DNA of 64,000 bases from assembly GCA_964057225.1 (NCBI GenBank), contig OZ059896.1:2108001-2172000 (forward strand), read 5' to 3'. Positions 13,084-23,429 of the stretch are shown piece after piece. The stretch's first letter is position 1. Each line of letters opens with the position of its first letter. This stretch comes from Auanema rhodensis. Lineage: Eukaryota; Nematoda; Chromadorea; Rhabditida; Rhabditidae. Under the pieces are notes generated by a model. It saw only the letters and a program-made list of their open reading frames with translations, made no database searches and was not told where the DNA came from. The translations under genes and the position numbers were made by a program.

Positions 13084-13359
13084 GATACTCTATAATATGT
13101 TATACATCTCTTGATAATTTTCTCATTCTTATTTGTATTTGTTAAAATTTCTTCATGTTTTCTTAATGAAAATCCTTCTTGATACTTCTTCTTTGCTTTT
13201 AAAACTTGATTTCCCCATGAGTTGATATTACTTTTTTTGAAACCTGTTCATATTTTAAATGTTTACTGATACTCTATAATATGTTATACATCTCTTGATA
13301 ATTTTCTCATTCTTATTTGTATTTGTTAAAATTTCTTCATGTTTTCTTACTGAAAATGC
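12363..13359 (-). repeat. Satellite A 3-monomer higher-order pattern (541 bp)
   Basis: Monomers beginning at 12363, 12541 and 12725 recur at 12904, 13082 and 13266, each offset by 541 bp. The catctttcgataattttc monomer and the aaaacttgatttcc monomer keep their order. The second copy is cut off at the junction with satellite B, inside the tgaaaatgc motif. It overlaps the 900-bp pattern, so the two period sizes record successive exchanges of different register. Confidence 0.82.
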
Positions 13360-13366
13360 AGGAAAA
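13355..13366. other. Junction between satellite A and satellite B
   Basis: Satellite A (minus orientation) is followed through tgaaaatgc, ending at 13359, where ttcttgatac is expected next. From 13361 the sequence is satellite B starting at its internal ggaaaattttt, unit position 110 if unit position 1 is set at 13603. Base 13360 is an A that matches neither side fully. There is no transition zone, target-site duplication or inserted element, so the joint looks like an illegitimate recombination event with at most a base or so of homology. Confidence 0.92.
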
Positions 13367-13602
13367 TTTTTGTCAAAATGTTTTTGGAAGCAATGTTGAG
13401 TGTACATGGAAACTCAACATACACTAATGCATCATTTTTCAAACGATCATAACTAATTTTTGTATTGAGCGTTTCTCCATGTAGTATAGTGCATTCGATG
13501 CGGATTTTTAAGCTGCGTCGATCTGTGTTATCAGATTTGCGCTAGCTTGAAAATGCACCGAGATATCAACTGATATAGGTTCACACTTATATCCTCGATT
13601 TT
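13360..13602 (+). repeat. Truncated first satellite B unit
   Basis: About 242 bp corresponding to unit positions 110 to 351. It is already in exact register with the 144 units that follow, so truncation at the junction removed the first 109 bases and nothing else. It carries ccatgtagtatagtgcattc and agcttgaaaatgcacc, variants shared with many interior units. Confidence 0.93.
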
Positions 13603-13743
13603 CACCGTGAAGAATTAATTTTTTTGTTGAATAACAATGTCCATCGTCTTTGTCTTGAAAAAAGGAATCTAAAAACATCTACTTTTTGTGAAATTATTTT
13701 GAAATTTTTCGGGAAACTTTTTGTCAAAATGTTTTTGGAAGCA

Positions 13744-13771
13744 ATGTTGAGTGTACATGGAAACTCAACAT
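13744..13771. other. Conserved dyad in satellite B: atgttgagt / actcaacat
   Basis: Nine-base perfect inverted repeat, 13744-13752 and 13763-13771, around a 10-nt spacer gtacatggaa. It recurs in each unit at unit positions 142-169. Class-2 units (gcattgttgag) lose one outer pair and keep 8; class-4 units (gttgtgtgtac) have an internal mismatch. It could extrude as a cruciform or bind a dimeric protein; neither can be shown from sequence. Confidence 0.7.
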
Positions 13772-14624
13772 ACACTAATGCATCATTTTTCAAAGGATCA
13801 TAACTAATTTTTGTATTGAGCGTTTCTTAATGTAGTATAGTGCATTCGATGCGGATTTTTAAGCTGGGTCGATCTGTGTTATCAGATTTGCGCTACCTTA
13901 AAAATACACCGAGATATCAACTGATATAAGTTCACACTTATATCCTCGATTTTCACCCTGAAGAATTAATTTTTTTGTTGAATGACAATGTCCATCGTCT
14001 TTGACTTGAAAAAAGGAATCTAAAAACATCTACTTTTTGTAAATTTATTCTGAAATTTTTCGGGAAAATGTTTGTCAAAATGTTTTTGGAAGCAATGTTG
14101 AGTGTACATGGAAACTCAACATACACTAATGCATCATTTTTCAAACAATCATAACTAATTTTTGTATTGAGCGTTTCTTAATGTAGTATAGTACATTCGA
14201 TGCGGATTTTTAAGCTGCGTCGATCTGTGTTATCAGATTTGCGCTAGCTTAAAAATGAACCGAGATATCAACTGATATAGGTTCACACTTATATCCTCGA
14301 TTTTCACCCTGAAGATTTAATTTTTTCGTTGAATAACATTGTCCATCGTCTTTGTCTTGAAAAAAGGAATCTAAAAACATCTACTTTTTGTGAAATTATT
14401 TTGAAATTTTTCGGGAAAATTTTTGTCAAAATGTTTTTGGAAGCATTGTTGAGTGTACATGGAAACTCAACATACACTAATGCATCATTTTTCAAACGAT
14501 CATAACTAATTTTTGTATTGAGCGTTTCTCCATGTAGTATAGTGCATTCGATGTGGATTTTTAAGCTGGGTCGATCTGTGTTATCAGATTTGCGCTACCT
14601 TAAAAATACACCGAGATATCAACT

Positions 14625-14646
14625 GATATAAGTTCACACTTATATC
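14625..14646. other. Conserved dyad in satellite B: gatataagt / acttatatc
   Basis: Perfect nine-base arms, 14625-14633 and 14638-14646, with a four-base loop tcac, at unit positions 321-342. Units with the tataag variant have the perfect form; the commoner tatagg variant keeps every pair except one that becomes G opposite T. The dyad sits just before the ctcgatttt that ends the unit. Confidence 0.75.
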
Positions 14647-17600
14647 CTCGATTTTCACCCTGAAGATTTAATTTTTTCGTTGAATAACATTGTCCATCGT
14701 CTTTGTCTTGAAAAAAGGAATCTAAAAACATCTACTTTTTGTGAAATTATTTTGAAATTTTTCGGGAAAATTTTTGTCAAAATGTTTTTGGAAGCATTGT
14801 TGAGTGTACATGGAAACTCAACATACACTAATGCATCATTTTTCAAAGGATCATAACTAATTTTTGTATTGAGCGTTTCTTAATGTAGTATAGTGCATTC
14901 GATGCGCATTTTTAAGCTGGGTCGATCTGTGTTATCAGATTTGCGCTACCTTAAAAATACACCGAGATATCAACTGATATAAGTTCACACTTATATCCTC
15001 GATTTTCACCCTGAAGAATTAATTTTTTTGTTGAATAACAATGTCCATCGTCTTTGTCTTGAAAAAAGGAATCTAAAAACATCTACTTTTTGTGAAATTA
15101 TTTTGAAATTTTTCGGGAAACTTTTTGTCAAAATGTTTTTAGAAGCAATGTTGAGTGTACATGGAAACTCAACATACACTAATGCATCATTTTTCAAACG
15201 ATCATAACTAATTTTTGTATTGAGCGTTGCTTAATGTAGTATAGTGCATTCGATGCGGATTTTTAAGCTGCGTCGATCTGTGTTATCAGATTTGCGCTAG
15301 CTTAAAAATGCACCGAGATATCAACTGATATAGGTTCACACTTATATCCTCGATTTTCACCGTGAAGAATTAATTTTTTTGTTGAATGACAATGTCCATC
15401 GTCTTTGTCTTGAAAAAAGAAATCTAAAAACATCTACTTTTTGTAAAATTATTTTGAAATTTTTCGGGAAAATTTTTGTCAAAATGTTTTTGGAAGCAAT
15501 GTTGTGTGTACATGGAAACTCAACATACACTAATGCATCATTTTTCAAACGATCATAACTAATTTTTGTATTGAGCGTTTCTTAATGTAGTATAGTGCAT
15601 TCGATGCGGATTTTTAAGCTGCGTCGATCTGTGTTATCAGATTTGCGCTAGCTTAAAAATGAACCGAGATCTCAACTGATATAGGTTCACACTTATATCC
15701 TCGATTTTCACCGTGAAGAATTAATTTTTTTGTTGAATGACAATGTCCATCGTCTTTGTCTTGAAAAAAGGAATCTAAAAACATCTACTTTTTGTAAATT
15801 TATTCTGAAATTTTTCGGGAAAATGTTTGTCAAAATGTTTTTGGAAGCAATGTTGAGTGTACATGGAAACTCAACATACACTAATGCATCATTTTTCAAA
15901 CAATCATAACTAATTTTTGTATTGAGCGTTTCTTAATGTAGTATAGTACATTCGATGCGGATTTTTAAGCTGCGTCGATCTGTGTTATCAGATTTGCGCT
16001 AGCTTAAAAATGAACCGAGATATCAACTGATATATGTTCACACTTATATCCTCGATTTTCACCCTGAAGAATTAATTTTTTCGTTGAATAACATTGTCCA
16101 TCGTCTTTGTCTTGAAAAAAGGAATCTAAAAACATCTACTTTTTGTGAAATTATTTTGAAATTTTTCGGGAAAATTTTTGTCAAAATGTTTTTGGAAGCA
16201 TTGTTGAGTGTACATGGAAACTCAACATACACTAATGCATCATTTTTCAAACGATCATAACTAATTTTTGTATTGAGCGTTTCTCCATGTAGTATAGTGC
16301 ATTCGATGCGGATTTTTAAGCTGCGTCGATCTGTGTTATCAGATTTGCGCTAGCTTAAAAATGAACCGAGATCTCAACTGATATAGGTTCACACTTATAT
16401 CCTCGATTTTCACCGTGAAGAATTAATTTTTTTGTTGAATGACAATGTCCATCGTCTTTGTCTTGAAAAAAGGAATCTAAAAACATCTACTTTTTGTAAA
16501 TTTATTCTGAAATTTTTCGGGAAAATGTTTGTCAAAATGTTTTTGGAAGCAATGTTGAGTGTACATGGAAACTCAACATACACTAATGCATCATTTTTCA
16601 AACAATCATAACTAATTTTTGTATTGAGCGTTTCTTAATGTAGTATAGTACATTCGATGCGGATTTTTAAGCTGCGTCGATCTGTGTTATCAGATTTGCG
16701 CTAGCTTAAAAATGAACCGAGATATCAACTGATATAGGTTCACACTTATATCCTCGATTTTCACCCTGAAGAATTAATTTTTTCGTTGAATAACATTGTC
16801 CATCGTCTTTTTCTTGAAAAAAGGAATCTAAAAACATCTACTTTTTGTGAAATTATTTTGAAATTTTTCGGGAAAATTTTTGTCAAAATGTTTTTGGAAG
16901 CATTGTTGAGTGTACATGGAAACTCAACATACACTAATGCATCATTTTTCAAACGATCATAACTAATTTTTGTATTGAGCGTTTCTCCATGTAGTATAGT
17001 GCATTCGATGCGGATTTTTAAGCTGCGTCGATCTGTGTTATCAGATTTGCGCTAGCTTGAAAATGCACCGAGATATCAACTGATATAGGTTCACACTTAT
17101 ATCCTCGATTTTCACCGTGAAGAATTAATTTTTTTGTTGAATAACAATGTCCATCGTCTTTGTCTTGAAAAAAGAAATCTAAAAACATCTACTTTTTGTG
17201 AAATTATTTTGAAATTTTTCGGGAAAATTTTTGTCAAAATGTTTCTGGAAGCAATGTTGAGTGTACATGGAAACTCAACATACACTAATGCATCATTTTT
17301 CAAACGATCATAACTAATTTTTGTATTGAGTGTTTCCCAATGTAGTATAGTGCATTCGATGTGGATTTTTAAGCTGCGTCGATCTGTGTTATCAGATTTG
17401 CGCTAGCTTAAAAATGCACCGAGATATCAACTGATATAAGTTCACACTTATATCCTCGATTTTCACCCTGAAGAATTAATTTTTTTGTTGAATAACAAAG
17501 TCCATCGTCTTTGTCTTGAAAAAAGGAATCTAAAAACATCTACTTTTTGTGAAATTATTTTGAAATTTTTCGGGAAAATTTTTGTCAAAATGTTTTTGGA

Positions 17601-19009
17601 AGCAATGTTGAGTGTACATGGAAACTCAACATACACTAATGCATCATTTTTCAAACGATCATAACTAATTTTTGTATTGAGCGTTTCTCCATGTAGTATA
17701 GTGCATTCGATGCGGATTTTTAAGCTGCGTCGATCTGTGTTATCAGATTTGCGCTAGCTTGAAAATGCACCGAGATATCAACTGATATAGGTTCACACTT
17801 ATATCATCGATTTTCACCGTGAAGAATTAATTTTTTTGTTGAATGACAATGTCCATCGTCTTTGTCTTGAAAAAAGGAATCTAAAAACATCTACTTTTTG
17901 TAAATTTATTCTGAAATTTTTCGGGAAAATGTTTGTCAAAATGTTTTTGGAAGCAATGTTGAGTGTACATGGAAACTCAACATACACTAATGCATCATTT
18001 TTCAAACAATCATAACTAATTTTTGTATTGAGCGTTTCTTAATGTAGTATAGTACATTCGATGCGGATTTTTAAGCTGCGTCGATCTGTGTTATCAGATT
18101 TGCGCTAGCTTAAAAATGAACCGAGATATCAACTGATATAGGTTCACACTTATATCCTCGATTTTCACCCTGAAGATTTAATTTTTTCGTTGAATAACAT
18201 TGTCCATCGTCTTTGTCTTGAAAAAAAGAATCTAAAAACATCTACTTTTTGTGAAATTATTTTGAAATTTTTCGGGAAAATTTTTGTCAAAATGTTTTTG
18301 GAAGCATTGTTGAGTGTACATGGAAACTCAACATACACTAATGCATCATTTTTCAAACGATCATAACTAATTTTTGTATTGAGCGTTTCTCCATGTAGTA
18401 TAGTGCATTCGATGCGGATTTTTAAGCTGCGTCGATCTGTGTTATCAGATTTGCGCTAGCTTGAAAATGCACCGAGATATCAACTGATATAGGTTCACAC
18501 TTATATCCTCGATTTTCACCGTGAAGAATTAATTTTTTTGTTGAATGACAATGTCCATCGTCTTTGTCTTGAAAAAAGGAATCTAAAAACATCTACTTTT
18601 CGTAAATTTATTCTGAAATGTTTCGGGAAAATGTTTGTCAAAATGTTTTTGGAAGCAATGTTGAGTGTACATGGAAACTCAACATACACTAATGCATCAT
18701 TTTTCAAACAATCATAACTAATTTTTGTATTGAGCGTTTCTTAATGTAGTATAGTACATTCGATGCGGATTTTTAAGCTGCGTCGATCTGTGTTATCAGA
18801 TTTGCGCTAGCTTAAAAATGAACCGAGATATCAACTGATATAGGTTCACACTTATATCCTCGATTTTCACCCTGAAGATTTAATTTTTTCGTTGAATAAC
18901 ATTGTCCATCGTCTTTGTCTTGAAAAAAGGAATCTAAAAACATCTACTTTTTGTGAAATTATTTTGAAATTTTTCGGGAAAATTTTTGTCAAAATGTTTT
19001 TGGAAGCAT

Positions 19010-21815
19010 TGTTGAGTGTACATGGAAACTCAACATACACTAATGCATCATTTTTCAAACGATCATAACTAGTTTTTGTATTGAGCGTTTCTTAATGTAG
19101 TATAGTACATTCGATGCGGATTTTTAAGCTGCGTCGATCTGTGTTATCAGATTTGCGCTAGCTTAAAAATGAACCGAGATATCAACTGATATAGGTTCAC
19201 ACTTATATCCTCGATTTTCACCCTGAAGATTTAATTTTTTCGTTGAATAACATTGTCCATCGTCTTTGTCTTGAAAAAAGGAATCTAAAAACATCTACTT
19301 TTTGTGAAATTATTTTGAAATTTTTCGGGAAAATTTTTGTCAAAATGTTTTTGGAAGCATTGTTGAGTGTACATGGAAACTCAACATACACTAATGCATC
19401 ATTTTTCAAACGATCATAACTAATTTTTGTATTGAGCGTTTCTCCATGTAGTATAGTGCATTCGATGCGGATTTTTAAGCTGCGTCGATCTGTGTTATCA
19501 GATTTGCGCTAGCTTGAAAATGCACCGAGATATCAACTGATATAGGTTCACACTTATATCCTCGATTTTCACCGTGAAGAATTAATTTTTTTGTTGAATA
19601 ACAATGTCCATCGTCTTTGTCTTGAAAAAAGAAATCTAAAAACATCTACTTTTTGTGAAATTATTTTGAAATTTTTCGGGAAAATTTTTGTCAAAATGTT
19701 TCTGGAAGCAATGTTGAGTGTACATGGAAACTCAACATACACTAATGCATCATTTTTCAAACGATCATAACTAATTTTTGTATTGAGTGTTTCCCAATGT
19801 AGTATAGTGCATTCGATGTGGATTTTTAAGCTGCGTCGATCTGTGTTATCAGATTTGCGCTAGCTTAAAAATGCACCGAGATATCAACTGATATAAGTTC
19901 ACACTTATATCCTCGATTTTCACCCTGAAGAATTAATTTTTTTGTTGAATAACAATGTCCATCGTCTTTGTCTTGAAAAAAGGAATCTAAAAACATCTAC
20001 TTTTTGTGAAATTATTTTGAAATTTTTCGGGAAAATTTTTGTCAAAATGTTTTTGGAAGCAATGTTGAGTGTACATGGAAACTCAACATACACTAATGCA
20101 TCATTTTTCAAACGATCATAACTAATTTTTGTATTGAGTGTTTCCCAATGTAGTATAGTGCATTCGATGTGGATTTTTAAGCTGCGTCGATCTGTGTTAT
20201 CAGATTTGCGCTAGCTTAAAAATGCACCGAGATATCAACTGATATAAGTTCACACTTATATCCTCGATTTTCACCCTGAAGAATTAATTTTTTTGTTGAA
20301 TAACAATGTCCATCGTCTTTGTCTTGAAAAAAGGAATCTAAAAACATCTACTTTTTGTGAAATTATTTTGAAATTTTTCGGGAAAATTTTTGTCAAAATG
20401 TTTTTGGAAGCATTGTTGAGTGTACATGGAAACTCAACATACACTAATGCATCATTTTTCAAACGATCATAACTAGTTTTTGTATTGAGCGTTTCTTAAT
20501 GTAGTATAGTACATTCGATGCGGATTTTTAAGCTGCGTCGATCTGTGTTATCAGATTTGCGCTAGCTTAAAAATGAACCGAGATATCAACTGATATAGGT
20601 TCACACTTATATCCTCGATTTTCACCCTGAAGATTTAATTTTTTCGTTGAATAACATTGTCCATCGTCTTTGTCTTGAAAAAAGGAATCTAAAAACATCT
20701 ACTTTTTGTGAAATTATTTTGAAATTTTTCGGGAAAATTTTTGTCAAAATGTTTTTGGAAGCATTGTTGAGTGTACATGGAAACTCAACATACACTAATG
20801 CATCATTTTTCAAACGATCATAACTAATTTTTGTATTGAGCGTTTCTCCATGTAGTATAGTGCATTCGATGCGGATTTTTAAGCTGCGTCGATCTGTGTT
20901 ATCAGATTTGCGCTAGCTTGAAAATGCACCGAGATATCAACTGATATAGGTTCACACTTATATCCTCGATTTTCACCGTGAAGAATTAATTTTTTTGTTG
21001 AATAACAATGTCCATCGTCTTTGTCTTGAAAAAAGAAATCTAAAAACATCTACTTTTTGTGAAATTATTTTGAAATTTTTCGGGAAAATTTTTGTCAAAA
21101 TGTTTCTGGAAGCAATGTTGAGTGTACATGGAAACTCAACATACACTAATGCATCATTTTTCAAACGATCATAACTAATTTTTGTATTGAGTGTTTCCCA
21201 ATGTAGTATAGTGCATTCGATGTGGATTTTTAAGCTGCGTCGATCTGTGTTATCAGATTTGCGCTAGCTTAAAAATGCACCGAGATATCAACTGATATAA
21301 GTTCACACTTATATCCTCGATTTTCACCCTGAAGAATTAATTTTTTTGTTGAATAACAATGTCCATCGTCTTTGTCTTGAAAAAAGGAATCTAAAAACAT
21401 CTACTTTTTGTGAAATTATTTTGAAATTTTTCGGGAAAATTTTTGTCAAAATGTTTTTGGAAGCAATGTTGAGTGTACATGGAAACTCAACATACACTAA
21501 TGCATCATTTTTCAAACGATCATAACTAATTTTTGTATTGAGTGTTTCCCAATGTAGTATAGTGCATTCGATGTGGATTTTTAAGCTGCGTCGATCTGTG
21601 TTATCAGATTTGCGCTAGCTTAAAAATGCACCGAGATATCAACTGATATAAGTTCACACTTATATCCTCGATTTTCACCCTGAAGAATTAATTTTTTTGT
21701 TGAATAAGAATGTCCATCGTCTTTGTCTTGAAAAAAGGAATCTAAAAACATCTACTTTTTGTGAAATTATTTTGAAATTTTTCGGGAAAATTTTTGTCAA
21801 AATGTTTTTGGAAGC
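19010..21815 (+). repeat. Satellite B 4-unit (1404 bp) tandem duplication with a hybrid junction unit
   Basis: The rare variant ataactagtttttg occurs only near 19068 and 20472, 1404 bp apart, and the units after each run in the same order: class 2, class 5 with aaaagaaatct, class 6. The unit starting at 20271 begins as class 6 (ccctgaagaatta, aacaatg) and ends as class 2 (gcattgttgag), which is where the first copy is joined to the second. This is the expected product of an in-register unequal exchange inside a unit. Ends are approximate. Confidence 0.82.
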
Positions 21816-22377
21816 AATGTTGAGTGTACATGGAAACTCAACATACACTAATGCATCATTTTTCAAACGATCATAACTAATTTTTGTATTGAGCGTTTCT
21901 CCATGTAGTATAGTGCATTCGATGCGGATTTTTAAGCTGCGTCGATCTGTGTTATCAGATTTGCGCTAGCTTGAAAATGCACCGAGATATCAACTGATAT
22001 AGGTTCACACTTATATCCTCGATTTTCACCGTGAAGAATTAATTTTTTCGTTGAATAACAATGTCCATCGTCTTTGTCTTGAAAAAAGGAATCTAAAAAC
22101 ATCTACTTTTTGTGAAATTATTTTGAAATTTTTCGGGAAAATTTTTGTCAAAATGTTTTTGGAAGCATTGTTGAGTGTACATGGAAACTCAACATACACT
22201 AATGCATCATTTTTCAAACGATCATAACTAATTTTTGTATTGAGCGTTTCTCCATGTAGTATAGTGCATTCGATGCGGATTTTTAAGCTGCGTCGATCTG
22301 TGTTATCAGATTTGCGCTAGCTTGAAAATGCACCGAGATATCAACTGATATAGGTTCACACTTATATCCTCGATTTT

Positions 22378-22728
22378 CACCGTGAAGAATTAATTTTTTT
22401 GTTGAATAACAATGTCCATCGTCTTTGTCTTGAAAAAAGGAATCTAAAAACATCTACTTTTTGTGAAATTATTTTGAAATTTTTCGGGAAAATTTTTGTC
22501 AAAATGTTTTTGGAAGCAATGTTGAGTGTACATGGAAACTCAACATACACTAATGCATCATTTTTCAAACGATCATAACTAATTTTTGTATTGAGTGTTT
22601 CCCAATGTAGTATAGTGCATTCGATGTGGATTTTTAAGCTGCGTCGATCTGTGTTATCAGATTTGCGCTAGCTTAAAAATGCACCGAGATATCAACTGAT
22701 ATAAGTTCACACTTATATCCTCGATTTT
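22378..22728 (+). repeat. Reference satellite B unit (internal map)
   Basis: One class-1 unit used as coordinate frame. Positions 1-35 and 60-150 are AT-rich and variable between classes. Positions 157-192 (gaaactcaac to ttcaaac) are nearly invariant. Positions 215-260 contain the second variable zone (gcgtttctccatg, gcgtttcttaatg, gtgtttcccaatg or gcgttgcttaatg; gtgcattc or gtacattc; gcgga or gtgga). Positions 261-296 (gctgcgtcgatctgtg to gcgctagc) are GC-richer and nearly invariant. Positions 297-330 hold a third variable zone (cttgaaaatgcacc or cttaaaaatgaacc; tatagg or tataag). Twelve CpG dinucleotides are present. Confidence 0.85.
22638..22673. other. Nearly invariant GC-richer core of satellite B unit
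   Basis: Unit positions 261-296 run from gctgcgtcgatc through tgtgttatcag to atttgcgctagc. In an otherwise variable unit I found only scattered exceptions: the edge units with gggtcg and gctacc, agttgcgtcg in units near 51772, 52474, 53176 and 54579, cctcg near 43700, gtgtaatcag near 55297, ttattag near 56703, and gcttgc near 48642. It contains GCGC and GCTAGC palindromes and three CpGs. Constraint as a protein-binding site is one explanation; efficient homogenisation is the other. Confidence 0.6.
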
Positions 22729-23429
22729 CACCCTGAAGAATTAATTTTTTTGTTGAATAACAATGTCCATCGTCTTTGTCTTGAAAAAAGGAATTTAAAA
22801 ACATCTACTTTTTGTGAAATTATTTTGAAATTTTTCGGGAAAATTTTTGTCAAAATGTTTTTGGAAGCAATGTTGAGTGTACATGGAAACTCAACATACA
22901 CTAATGCATCATTTTTCAAACGATCATAACTAATTTTTGTATTGAGTGTTTCCCAATGTAGTATAGTGCATTCGATGTGGATTTTTAAGCTGCGTCGATC
23001 TGTGTTATCAGATTTGCGCTAGCTTAAAAATACACCGAGATATCAACTGATATAAGTTCACACTTATATCCTCGATTTTCACCCTGAAGAATTAATTTTT
23101 TTGTTGAATAACAATGTCCATCGTCTTTGTCTCGAAAAAAGGAATCTAAAAACATCTACTTTTTGTGAAATTATTTTGAAATTTTTCGGGAAACTTTTTG
23201 TCAAAATGTTTTTGGAAGCAATGTTGAGTGTACATGGAAACTCAACATACACTAATGCATCATTTTTCAAACGATCATAACTAATTTTTGTATTGAGCGT
23301 TGCTTAATGTAGTATAGTGCATTCGATGCGGATTTTTAAGCTGCGTCGATCTGTGTTATCAGATTTGCGCTAGCTTAAAAATGCACCGAGATATCAACTG
23401 ATATAGGTTCACACTTATATCCTCGATTT

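Larger units (their letters stand above)
10073..13359 (-). repeat. Satellite A array, inverted arm (about 18 monomers)
   Basis: Reverse-complement satellite A. The block ctgatactct recurs at 10211, 10390, 10569, 10748, 10926, 11105, 11284, 11463, 11642, 11826, 12005, 12184, 12363, 12541, 12725, 12904, 13082 and 13266, giving spacings of 178-179 bp with 184 bp wherever the aaaacttgatttcc variant replaces aatacttcc. All monomers belong to the short ggggaagtattaaaagc subtype or its close relatives, unlike the bulk of the forward arm. The strand is T- and pyrimidine-rich. Sixty-codon minus-strand frames at 10558, 11273, 12173 and 12714 begin with TTG and simply follow the repeat. Confidence 0.96.
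13603..15356 (+). repeat. Array-edge satellite B units with private variants
   Basis: The first five full units near the A/B junction carry substitutions absent or very rare in the interior: gctgggtcgatc near 13865, 14566 and 14917, gcgctaccttaaaaatac in the same three units, gatgcgcattt near 14903, caaaggatc after 13791 and 14844, and tttttagaagc near 15138. Elsewhere the same places read gctgcgtcgatc, gctagctt, gatgcggattt and caaacgatc almost without exception. Higher divergence at an array edge is expected where exchange is one-sided. Confidence 0.75.

Noticed and set aside
1-13359. CRISPR-like regular repeats
   Set aside because: The repeats are contiguous monomers of 178-184 bp without short identical repeats separated by unique spacers.
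22050-22070. CENP-B-box-like sequence ttcgttgaataac in some satellite B units
   Set aside because: It matches only the first half of the known box; the required CGGG part is absent, and many units have ttttgttg instead.
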